Assembly (NCBI GenBank): GCA_001604105.1
Contig: LVAQ01000022.1
Coordinates: forward strand, 1-64,000
Length of the DNA stretch: 64,000 bases
Direction of reading: 5' to 3'
Origin: Clostridiales bacterium Firm_11
GTDB lineage: Bacteria; Bacillota; Clostridia; Christensenellales; Aristaeellaceae
Each line of letters starts with the position of its first letter. Positions within the stretch are counted from its first letter, which is position 1. Positions 45,057-53,529 of the stretch are shown here, one piece after another. The position numbers and the translations under genes were made by a program. Under the pieces are notes generated by a model. It saw only the letters and a program-made list of their open reading frames with translations, had not been told where the DNA came from and made no database searches.

Positions 45057-45935
45057 ATGGATAAGCAGGATCAAATTCTACACTTTACACTGGCCGCGGG
45101 CACGGTGCGCGGCCTGTTGATCGATGCCACACAAACCGTGCGCAAGGCGCAGCAACTGCATGGCACCAGCGCCGTTGCCACAGCCGCGCTGGGGCGCGCG
45201 CTCACGGGGGCGGCCATGCTCGCCGCCAACCTCAAGGAGCCTAACGCCTCGGTTACGCTGACCATCGATGGCGGCGGCCCGCTGGGCAAGCTTGTTTGCG
45301 TGGGCGATGGCCAAACCGTGCGCGGGCATGTGACGAATCCGATGGCAAGCCTGCCGCTCAAGGATGGAAAACTGAACGTGGGCGACGCCGTAGGGCGAAA
45401 CGGGCGTATGTCCGTCGTCAAAGATTTGCGGCTTAAAAGCCCTTACATCGGGCAGATTGCCCTGCAATCGGGTGAAATTGCCGCGGATCTGGCCTGGTAT
45501 TTTGTCAAGAGCGAGCAAAGCCCTTCGCTGGTGAGCCTGGGCGTGGTGGCCAGCGATACGGCGGTGGCCGCCGCCGGCGGCGTGCTGCTGCAACCCATGC
45601 CGGGTTGTGAGCCAGGCATGATCGATCAGCTGGAGCTGCGCTCGCCCATCTTTGGCGCCATCGCCGCCGAGTTGCAGCATGAAATGCCGGAGAATCTCGT
45701 GCCGCTGTGGTTTCAGGGGCTTGACCCCGTAGTGCTTGAAAGCAGCCCTTTGGCGTACCACTGCCCCTGCTCGCGCAAGCGCATGGAACGCGCGCTCATA
45801 TCGCTGGGCGCCAAAGAGCTTGGCCGCATCATCGCCGATGAGCTGGACGGCGCGGAGCTGGTGTGCCATTTTTGCGGGTCGAAATATCACTTTACCACCC
45901 ATGACCTCCTCCGCCTGCTTAACCGCATTGCCTGA
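45057..45935 (+). CDS. hslO: Redox-regulated chaperone Hsp33
   Basis: A 292-residue cytoplasmic holdase activated by oxidation. The N-terminal domain has the family's ALGRALTGAAMLAANLK region and the GxLGKL and VRGHV stretches. The four redox and zinc cysteines are all present as Cys236-x-Cys238 and Cys270-x2-Cys273. The start has AAAGGAGA seven bases upstream; an upstream open extension is Arg-rich and unsupported. Two genes of unknown role follow in the same direction. Confidence 0.95.
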   Translation: MDKQDQILHFTLAAGTVRGLLIDATQTVRKAQQLHGTSAVATAALGRALTGAAMLAANLKEPNASVTLTIDGGGPLGKLVCVGDGQTVRGHVTNPMASLPLKDGKLNVGDAVGRNGRMSVVKDLRLKSPYIGQIALQSGEIAADLAWYFVKSEQSPSLVSLGVVASDTAVAAAGGVLLQPMPGCEPGMIDQLELRSPIFGAIAAELQHEMPENLVPLWFQGLDPVVLESSPLAYHCPCSRKRMERALISLGAKELGRIIADELDGAELVCHFCGSKYHFTTHDLLRLLNRIA

Positions 45936-46065
45936 GCAGCGGGAAGCCCCCTGTGCATCCGCCGCACGTTGCAGCCCCGCTTGCGCGGTTTTATCCTGAC
46001 AGCCGCCCCCTGAGGGCGCTCCGCGCAAAGGGTTTGCGTCAATCCAAGAACCAAGGAGATCCTTC

Positions 46066-47805
46066 ATGAACGGGAAAGCCGGAGATATTATCAAATTACA
46101 GCGTTCCAGCGCTTATTGGATCGGGCGCGCCACGCGCCAGCGCAAGGCAGGCAACCGCCGCCGCGCGGCGGCGCTGCTGCGCCATGCGCTGGTACTTACG
46201 CCGCAGGATGCGCAACTGCGCATGCAATACGCCAAAACCCTACAGGAAATGGAGTGTTATGAAGCCAGCAACCGCGCCGCCTTCAGCGCGCTGATGCAAA
46301 ACCCCCGCCATTTTGCCTGTTATGGCGTCATCGGGCGCAACATGCTGGCGCTGGGGCATGATCAGGAAGCCATGGACGCGTTTTCCCGCTACCTGCTGGC
46401 GGTGCGCCGCAGCGGAAGCGAACCGGAATACGATGCGGAGCTGGACGCGCTGGAAGCCAGCGAGACCGATCGCCACGCCATGCGGGCGCGGCATGAGGCG
46501 CTGCTGAACATTGCGGGCAAAAAGCTTACCAGGGGCAACCTGAAAGGCGCGGAACGCGCGCTGGCGCTCGCAAAGCCCGCAAGCGAAGTGGATGAACGCT
46601 ACCATTGCCTGCAAACGGTGTTGCTGCAATTGCAAGGGGAAACCGCCGCCGCCGTGCAAAACGGCGAGCGTGCCTGCGCAAGCTACCCGCACAGCGTGCG
46701 TGCCCGCTGTGTGCTGGCAGGCGCGTACCATGACGCGGGGTTGCGCGCCAAAGCCGCGGCCGCGCTGCTGGCGGCAACGCTGCGCTGCCAAAACCCGCAG
46801 GATGATCAGCTGGTAAGCAACACGGCCACCAGCTTGGGCTTTGCGGAACTGGCGCTGTGCGTGCTGCGCCGCTCGCTCAAGCAAAGCCCGGAAAGGCTGC
46901 CGGCCGTCTACGACCTGTGCGTAACCCTGCTCAAGCTGGGCAGGCTGGACGATGCCGAGCCCCTGATGCACGTTTGCCGGGATTTGGACCCCGCCGACGT
47001 ACCCGCGCGCAGTATGCACCGCACCATGGCGCAATGGCATGAGCTGGCGCTCACACCCGCGCAGGTAAAGGTGGCGGCGCGCGCTTTGCCTTTTTACCCG
47101 ATGATCTCCCCCGCGCAGAGCAATGAGCTGCTGGCACAGCTTGCCCATGCCCTGAGCGAGGGCATAGAAGCCTTTGGCCGTAAGCTGATGGAAGATGACA
47201 ACCTTTTTGCGCTGCTGCTGTATGCCCTGGGCGATGCCCAGCACCAGCTTGCACGGCTGGTGCCGCTGCTTGTAAACACCTTGCCGCGCTCGTTTGCCGA
47301 GCGTATGCTGCGGGAAATACTGGTGCTGCACACGCAGGATGATACCGTCAAACGCTATGCCGCCGCCGCGCTGATCAAGATGGGCGCACGGCCGCCTTTT
47401 GTGGTATGGCATGGGGGGCGCATCGCGGAGATTGACCCATCCGTGAGCATGGGGCAGGACGCTACCTTCGCCCGGATGATGCTGCTTCGCCGCATGGCGG
47501 ATATCCAGCATCAAACAGGCGATGCCCGCCTGATGACCCACGCGCTGCATTTGCTAAAACGCATGAGCAAAGCCCGCCGGGAGGATGTGGTGCGCGATGA
47601 GAACGGCATCTTCCGTACGGCGCTGGAGCAGCATTACCTGCTCACCTACGGCCTGCCGGATACCAGGCGGCTGCATCGGCTGCTGCGCTACACCGCCGAT
47701 GAACGCCGCCACGTGCGCGCTGTGTTTTCGCTGTTTTGCAGGCTCTTGCCACTTCCCGCCAGGGTGCCGCGCACCCAAAGCCCGTTGCCGCAGCTACTGC
47801 GATGA
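46066..47805 (+). CDS. Tetratricopeptide-repeat protein of unknown function
   Basis: A 579-residue protein, no signal peptide or membrane segment, rich in Ala and Leu. Helical repeat units of TPR type start near residue 17 (IGRATRQRKAGNRRRAAALLRHAL...TPQDAQLRMQYAKTL), continue through 50-110 and 145-300, and include LYDLCVTLLKLGRLDDAEPL near 285. The C-terminal half is helical but not repeat-like, ending in a basic, Pro-rich tail. The start follows AAGGAGATCC. The next gene begins 15 bases after its stop, so the two are very likely cotranscribed and may act together. I cannot name the function. Confidence 0.82.
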   Translation: MNGKAGDIIKLQRSSAYWIGRATRQRKAGNRRRAAALLRHALVLTPQDAQLRMQYAKTLQEMECYEASNRAAFSALMQNPRHFACYGVIGRNMLALGHDQEAMDAFSRYLLAVRRSGSEPEYDAELDALEASETDRHAMRARHEALLNIAGKKLTRGNLKGAERALALAKPASEVDERYHCLQTVLLQLQGETAAAVQNGERACASYPHSVRARCVLAGAYHDAGLRAKAAAALLAATLRCQNPQDDQLVSNTATSLGFAELALCVLRRSLKQSPERLPAVYDLCVTLLKLGRLDDAEPLMHVCRDLDPADVPARSMHRTMAQWHELALTPAQVKVAARALPFYPMISPAQSNELLAQLAHALSEGIEAFGRKLMEDDNLFALLLYALGDAQHQLARLVPLLVNTLPRSFAERMLREILVLHTQDDTVKRYAAAALIKMGARPPFVVWHGGRIAEIDPSVSMGQDATFARMMLLRRMADIQHQTGDARLMTHALHLLKRMSKARREDVVRDENGIFRTALEQHYLLTYGLPDTRRLHRLLRYTADERRHVRAVFSLFCRLLPLPARVPRTQSPLPQLLR

Positions 47806-47819
47806 GAAGGAGGCCAACG

Positions 47820-48644
47820 ATGGAAATGCTGGATTTTGACGCGTATTTCACCGATGCGCTCAACCGCTGGATGGAACAGAATCTGAAGCGATTCAAAACC
47901 CCCGAAGCGATGGAAGACGCGGCGACCGATCTATACCTGCAATGGTTGCAGACCCCCGCCGATTGGCTGGGCGGGCTGGCGCCCGGCGCCTATTACGCCC
48001 AGTTTGACGATGCCGCCGCGCTGCTTGCCCTGTTGGTACAGCACATCCGCGAAGGGGTGCCCGTGCCCGATCCCCTGCTGGAGCGCATTGCGGAACTGGC
48101 CGAGGAAGCGCCCATTCTTGCCTTGGTGACGGACAGCGCCGCGCCCGACGAGGCGCGCATGCATGCCATCGATCTGCTGCGCCAGCTGGAAAGCAGCGCC
48201 CCCATGGTGGATTACCTGCGCTGGCAGGTGGAACGCAACCAGCCGGAAGAGCTTTTGGACAATGCGCTGGAAAGCCTGCGCGAGATGGGGCAGGCAGTGC
48301 AGCGCCCCGCGAAGGTCGCTTTTTCAGCCGCCGATGATGTGGGCAAGGAAGCCCTGCTGGATGTGCTTTCCGATTTTACCGGCGATGAGGATGTGCTTAC
48401 CTTTGCCATACGCCAGTTTACGGCGCAGCCCCACAAGCGGGCGCTGTATGCGGGTTATTTGGGCAAGCTGATGGATGACCGCGCGCTGGAGCCGTTGCTG
48501 GAAGTCGCCGAAGGGGAAGATGTGACCTACATCGACTTCATCGAGATTCGCAATGCCATTGAGCGCCTGGGCGGCGAAGCGCCTGTGCGGGATTTTACCG
48601 AAGACCCCACCTATCAGGCCGTGCAGCGCTTGCAGGAACGGTGA
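47820..48644 (+). CDS. Hypothetical acidic helical-repeat protein
   Basis: A 274-residue, acidic, all-helical-looking protein with no recognised domain. Patterns such as EELLDNALESLREMG, VGKEALLDVLSDFTGDEDVLTFAIRQ and DDRALEPLLEVAEGED hint at HEAT-like repeats. The ATG at 47820 is preceded by AAGGAGG and lies 15 bases after the stop of the TPR gene; the open frame upstream overlaps that gene and is not used. Probably a partner of the TPR protein, by position only. Confidence 0.8.
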   Translation: MEMLDFDAYFTDALNRWMEQNLKRFKTPEAMEDAATDLYLQWLQTPADWLGGLAPGAYYAQFDDAAALLALLVQHIREGVPVPDPLLERIAELAEEAPILALVTDSAAPDEARMHAIDLLRQLESSAPMVDYLRWQVERNQPEELLDNALESLREMGQAVQRPAKVAFSAADDVGKEALLDVLSDFTGDEDVLTFAIRQFTAQPHKRALYAGYLGKLMDDRALEPLLEVAEGEDVTYIDFIEIRNAIERLGGEAPVRDFTEDPTYQAVQRLQER

Positions 48645-48654
48645 CGGGCTTCGG

Positions 48655-49235
48655 CCAAGCGATGCACAAACGCCCCCGCCACCGCTACCGCGCCCGCAGG
48701 CATGATGCCCCAGCGTGACAACTGGTGCGAGCGCCCGACGCGTAAGCCACCCATGTGCTTGCCTGCCGCGCTGTGCGACGGTTGCAGGATTGCTAGCACG
48801 CTGTGACCGCGCGATGCACAAACGCCCCCGCCGCCGCTACCGCGCCCGCAGGCACGATGCCCCAGCGTGACAACTGGTGCGAGCGCCTGACGCGTAAGCC
48901 ACTCCCGTGCTTGCCTGCCGCGCCGTTTGACGGTTGCAGGATTGCTAGCACGCTGTGACCGCGCGATGCACAAACGCCCCCGCCGCCGTTCCCGCGCCCG
49001 CAGGCACGATGCCCCAGCGTGACAACTGGTGCGAGCGCCTGACGCGTAAGCCACTCCCGTGCTTTCCTGCCGCGCAGTGTGACGGTTGCAGGATTGCTAG
49101 CACGCTGTGACCGCGCGATGCACAAATGCCCCCGCCGCCGCTACCGCGCCCGCAGGCACGATGCTCCAGCGTGACAACTGGTGCGAGCGCCTGACGCGTA
49201 AGCCACTCCCGTGCTTGTCTGCCGCGCCGTTGCGG
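48655..49235. repeat. Four-copy tandem repeat of 150-154 bp
   Basis: GATGCACAAA starts copies at 48661, 48813, 48963 and 49117 (152, 150 and 154 bp). Each contains GCGTGACAACTGGTGCGAGC and GGTTGCAGGATTGCTAGCAC blocks. Long repeated open frames on the minus strand result from the period being near a multiple of three and are rejected. The sequence is unrelated to the GNA-hairpin family. Bases 49236-49457 show no gene. Confidence 0.9.
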
Positions 49236-49457
49236 CAATGCCTTGCCTATGCAGGCATACCGCGCCATTTCGCAACGGTTGCGTTCTGCGGATACCCGCG
49301 CGGCGGCACAGGCGCAGGCGTTACCCCTATCATCCGCGCCGCGCAGGCGGCGTCAACGCCATTTCACAAACGTTACCAAACAAGGGAGCGGCCATCCCGG
49401 CCGACATCCCACAAACACGAGGCGGGCAACCCCCGCCACATGACCTGAGGAGGAACC

Positions 49458-50144
49458 ATGATTACACTGGAAGAAATTAAGAAGAACGAGAGCATCCGCG
49501 CGCTCATCAAGGCGGGCAACCGCTATCTGGAAGCGCTGGGCTATACCGACCACGGCCCGCGGCACCTGAGCTATGTAAGCCGTACCGCCAGCCATATCCT
49601 CAAAGCGCTGGGCTACAGCGAGCGGGAGATCGAGCTGGCCGCCATCGCTGGCTGGGTGCATGATGTGGGCAACAGCATCAACCGCCACGACCATGGCCCC
49701 AATGGCGCTATATTGCTCTTTGGCATCCTGAAGGAAGCGGGCGTTGTCATGTCCGATGTGGTGGAGATCATCACCGCGGTGGGCAACCATGAAGAACAGA
49801 GCGGCACCGTGAGCAGCGCCGTCAGCGCCGCGCTGGTATTGGCGGATAAGAGCGACGCGCACAAAAGCCGCGTGCGCAATGGCCGCCCGGATCCCACCGA
49901 TGTACACGACCGCGTCAACTATGCCATCCAGCAGAATGATGTAACGGTGGACCGCAAGGCGCGGCTCATCCGGCAATCGCTGGTGATGGATACCTCCAGC
50001 AGCGTGCTGGAGTACCTGAGCATTTACATGCCCCGCATCATTATGTGTGAGAAGGCGGCGGCGTTTCTGGGGCAGGAGTTTCAGCTGGTGATCAACAACC
50101 ATGCCGTAAACAACCAGAGCCCCGCCCCGCAGATCGTCCCCTGA
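49458..50144 (+). CDS. HD-domain phosphohydrolase
   Basis: A 228-residue metal-dependent phosphohydrolase of the HD superfamily. The metal ligands appear in order: His32/His36 in DHGPRHLSYV, His68-Asp69 in GWVHDVGNS, His77/79 in NRHDHG, a later His in VGNHEEQSG, and Asp in LADKSDAH. Such enzymes cleave nucleotides, cyclic dinucleotides or other phosphoesters; the substrate is unknown. GAGGAGG lies 5 bases before the ATG. It is followed 136 bases later by a zinc-ribbon membrane protein gene. Confidence 0.88.
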   Translation: MITLEEIKKNESIRALIKAGNRYLEALGYTDHGPRHLSYVSRTASHILKALGYSEREIELAAIAGWVHDVGNSINRHDHGPNGAILLFGILKEAGVVMSDVVEIITAVGNHEEQSGTVSSAVSAALVLADKSDAHKSRVRNGRPDPTDVHDRVNYAIQQNDVTVDRKARLIRQSLVMDTSSSVLEYLSIYMPRIIMCEKAAAFLGQEFQLVINNHAVNNQSPAPQIVP

Positions 50145-50280
50145 AACCACGCCCGGCAGGCCTGCTGTGCTTTGGCAGGCAAGCCTTGACGGATGGCAGC
50201 CTGCGGCGCGTATGTAGCAAGGCCGCAGGGTCATGGCATGGCCATCGCCATCCCCCTTTTGGAAAGCGAGGGAAAAACGC

Positions 50281-52290
50281 ATGATTTGTGAACGTTGCGG
50301 CAATTATCTGCCGGATGATACCATCCTGTGCGACCGTTGCGGCGCGATGATGAACCGCCCCGTGCGAAGCGGGGATGTGGGGGTGCGCGCCATCCGGCAA
50401 GGTAGGCGCATGGCGGTGCCGCCGCCCCTGCCGGATGAAACGCGCGCCAGCGTGCCGGAGTATGGAGATTTTGACATGAGCCCGCTGCCGGTGGAGCAGG
50501 AGCGCGGCGTGCGGCGCGGCAAACCCGCCGCTGCGGCTGCGCCAGTGCATGATCTGTTTGCCAGCCGCCCCAATACCCGCCGCGGCGTGCCGGTGCGCGG
50601 TAATGTGCGCACACGGCAGGTGGTGGCAAAACACAGCAAGGCGCATGTGGTATCGCGGCACCCCATCAACTGGATGCTCATCGGCGTGATTCTGACAGCG
50701 GTGATGATCGCGGCCGCCATTGGGTACATGGTGTATATGCGCACCTCCGATACCGGCCAGCGCGCCACCGCCCGCAAGTATGCGCTCAGCGCCAATGAAG
50801 GCATGCTGACCCTTGCCACCAGTAAAGATCCGCTTGTGGAAACCGAGAAGCAGGAACTGCTCAAGGATTGGGGTTCCGCGCCCGCGCAGGCGTATTGGCT
50901 GGTGGGGCAGGAGTTTATTGATATGGGCGATATGCCCGGCGCGGTGATGGCCTTCCAGATTGCCAACGTGCTGGATGCGGAAAACTATGACGGGCTTTTG
51001 CTCCTGGGCTCTGCCCTGGAACTGAACAATCAGGAGGCGGAGGCAGAGACGCTGTACCGCGTGCTGATGGACACGGTAAGCCCTTCGCGTGCCGAAGCGT
51101 ATACCGCGCTGATTAACATTATGCTCAAGCAGGATCGCAACCCGGAAGCGGCGGATTTGATGCTGCTGGCTTATAAGAATACCGATCGGGAGAATTTTCG
51201 CCAGCAGCGCAGGGATTTTATCCCCAATACGCCGCAAGTGGATACGGATCACCTTTCCGGCCGTTATGAACTGGAGCAGCACATAACGCTTACCTCGCCG
51301 CAGGGGTATGATGTGTACTATACGCTGGATGACGATGCCGAGCTTCCCCAGGGGGGCACATTGCTGACGGAAGGCACGGTGACCATTACCGAGGGCACAT
51401 ACACGCTGCGTGCCGTGAGCGTGGTGGATGATCTGGTAAGCGATGTGATGAGCGCGACCTACACCGTCTATTATCCCACGCCCGCCATGCCCAAGTGTAA
51501 CCTTGCGCCCAACACCTATAGCTCCGCACGCACGGTGAGCCTGCGCGCGGGCGAGGCGCTCAACGCCAAAGAAGCGCGCCGGGGAAAAACCAAGGAACAG
51601 CTTGCCGTGGAAGATGACCAGACTTTCTACTACACCATCGACGGTTCGCTGCCCGATCCGGCGATCAGCCCGAAATTCGACGGCACGCCCATCAAGCTGC
51701 CCAGCGGGCGCGTGACGTTGCGCGCGGTGGCGGTAAACGGGTACGGCAAGCAATCCAGCACCATGGAGGTAGGGTATAAGTTTGACATCAAACCCTACCC
51801 GCTGGAGATGTATGGCGAGGGAGATGTTTTTGCTGGCGTAACGCTGAACGACACCACGCTGGAGGCGTTCACAGCCGCCTTTGGGCAGCCCGCGAGCACG
51901 GAGGCGACCACCTACCTGACGATGGAGAACCAAGCGCAGCACCTGACCTACTCATGGGGCTATGCGGTGTTTGTGCTTACAGGCGGCAGATGGGAAGCGG
52001 TACGGCTGGAGATGACCAACAGCTTTACCACCGCGCCGCGCGGCGTAGGGCTGGGCAGCAGTGAAACGGATATCACTGGTGTATATAAAGATTTCGGCAT
52101 GGTAGAAAATCAGAACGGCAGCCGTAACCTGTACTATGACGATCCCCGTATTGGCGTTGTATTAGCCAATGAAGATGGCACGCGCACGGTGCAATATACC
52201 TGCACCACGCTTGCGGGGAAGAAGTGGATACTGCAATACCATCTGCAAAACGGGCGTTGTGTAAAGATTTCACATTATTATAGGCCTTGA
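50281..52290 (+). CDS. Zinc-ribbon membrane protein with TPR and chitobiase-C-like domains
   Basis: A 669-residue protein. Residues 1-25 form a zinc ribbon (MICERC...CDRC), followed by a basic, Pro/Arg-rich segment. One membrane helix lies near 138-160 (MLIGVILTAVMIAAAIGYMVYM). Outside it is a TPR-like region (about 165-320), then two chitobiase/beta-hexosaminidase C-terminal-type (CHB_HEX_C) domains with YYTLDDDA and YYTIDGSLPD signatures, and a C-terminal domain of unknown type from about 515. The start follows GAGGG at 8 bases. The inside zinc ribbon and outside sugar- or wall-facing domains suggest a wall-linked sensor or scaffold; that is inference. It is convergent with purB. Confidence 0.85.
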   Translation: MICERCGNYLPDDTILCDRCGAMMNRPVRSGDVGVRAIRQGRRMAVPPPLPDETRASVPEYGDFDMSPLPVEQERGVRRGKPAAAAAPVHDLFASRPNTRRGVPVRGNVRTRQVVAKHSKAHVVSRHPINWMLIGVILTAVMIAAAIGYMVYMRTSDTGQRATARKYALSANEGMLTLATSKDPLVETEKQELLKDWGSAPAQAYWLVGQEFIDMGDMPGAVMAFQIANVLDAENYDGLLLLGSALELNNQEAEAETLYRVLMDTVSPSRAEAYTALINIMLKQDRNPEAADLMLLAYKNTDRENFRQQRRDFIPNTPQVDTDHLSGRYELEQHITLTSPQGYDVYYTLDDDAELPQGGTLLTEGTVTITEGTYTLRAVSVVDDLVSDVMSATYTVYYPTPAMPKCNLAPNTYSSARTVSLRAGEALNAKEARRGKTKEQLAVEDDQTFYYTIDGSLPDPAISPKFDGTPIKLPSGRVTLRAVAVNGYGKQSSTMEVGYKFDIKPYPLEMYGEGDVFAGVTLNDTTLEAFTAAFGQPASTEATTYLTMENQAQHLTYSWGYAVFVLTGGRWEAVRLEMTNSFTTAPRGVGLGSSETDITGVYKDFGMVENQNGSRNLYYDDPRIGVVLANEDGTRTVQYTCTTLAGKKWILQYHLQNGRCVKISHYYRP

Positions 52291-52312
52291 TGCAGACAAG
52301 CGTCCCCTTGTG

Positions 52313-53455
52313 CAACCCCACCCCCGCCGCAGCGGAGAGGGGTCAAGGGGCGGTGCCCCTTGCGGGGTTTGGGGTGGAACCCCAAGCTCCCAGCGTCGCA
52401 ACGCAAACCAAAAGCGAGCGAACAGCCGCGAAGCGGCGATAAGGCGAGCGTCGATAGCGCATTGCAAAGGCTAAGTGTCCTCTTGCCCCCGCCGCAGCGG
52501 AGAGGGGTCAAGGGGCGGTGCCCCTTGCGGGGTTTGGGGTGGAACCCCATGCTCCAGCGTCGCAACGCAAACCAAAAGCGAGCGAACAGCCGCGAAGCGG
52601 CGATAAGGCGAGCGTCGATAGCGCATTGCAAAGGCTAAGTGTCCTCTTGCCCCCGCCGCAGCGGAGAGGGGTCAAGGGGCATTGCCCCTTGCGGGGTTTG
52701 GGGTGGAACCCCAAGCCCCAGCGTCGCAACGCAAACCAAGAGCGAGCGAACAGCCCGAAGGGCGATGAGGCGAGCGGCGATAGCGCATTGCAGAGGTTAA
52801 GTGTCCCCTTGCCCCCGCCGCAGCGGAGAGGGGTCAAGGGGCATTGCCCCTTGCGGGGTTTGGGGTGGAACCCCAAGCCCCAGCGTCGCAACGCAACCCA
52901 AGAGCGAGCGAACAGCCGCGAAGCGGCGATGAGGCGAGCGGCGATAGCGCATTGCAGAGGTTAAGTGTCCCCTTGCCCCCGCCGCAGCGGAGAGGGGTCA
53001 AGGGGCAGTGCTCCTTGCGGGGTTTGGGGTGGAACCCCAAGCCCCCAGCGTCGCAACGCAACCCAAGAGCGAGCGAACAGCCGCGAAGCGGCGATGAGGC
53101 GAGCGGCGATAGCGCATTGCAGAGGTTAAGTGTCCCCTTGCCCCCGCCGCAGCGGAGAGGGGTCAAGGGGCGGTGCCCCTTGCGGGGCTTGGGGTGGAAC
53201 CCCAAGCCCCAGCGTCGCAACGCAACCCAAGAGCGAGCGAACAGCCGCGAAGCGGCGATGAGGCGAGCGGCGATAGCGCATTGCAAAGGTTAAGCGCCCC
53301 CTTGCCCCCGCCGCAGCGGAGAGGGGTCAAGGGGCAGTGCCCCTTGCGGGGTTTGGGGTGGAACCCCAAGCCCCCGGCGTCGCAACGCAAACCAAGAGCG
53401 AGCGAACAGCCGCGAAGCGGCGATGAGGCGAGCGGTGATAGCGCATTGCAAAGAA
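52313..53455. repeat. Seven-copy tandem array of the ~164-bp hairpin element
   Basis: Copies start with CCGCCGCAGCGGAGAGGGG at 52324, 52489, 52653, 52815, 52979, 53144 and 53308, with periods 162-165. Each unit has AAGGGGC-n3-GCCCCTT, TTGGGGTGGAACCCCAA, and a GCGAGCG-flanked core that is GCCGC-GAA-GCGGC in six copies and GCCCGAAGGGC in copy three. Copies are highly similar, implying recent amplification or homogenisation. It fills the convergent junction with purB. Confidence 0.95.
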
Positions 53456-53529
53456 TGATAGACAGAAAACAGGGGACACAGGCGTAACGCCCGTGCCCCC
53501 TCGCTATTTTCCCACGCATAGCGCTTACC

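Noticed and set aside
46240..47550. 436-residue antisense open frame over the TPR gene
   Set aside because: Shadow frame; the plus strand shows TPR-like patterns and coupling to the next gene.
50092..51942. 616-residue antisense open frame over the zinc-ribbon gene
   Set aside because: The plus-strand gene has recognisable domains and a ribosome site; the antisense frame has neither.
52270..53519. Open frames of 65-150 residues over the seven-copy array
   Set aside because: The repeat unit lacks stops in several frames. Frames change between copies because the period is not a multiple of three, and none shows coding signals.
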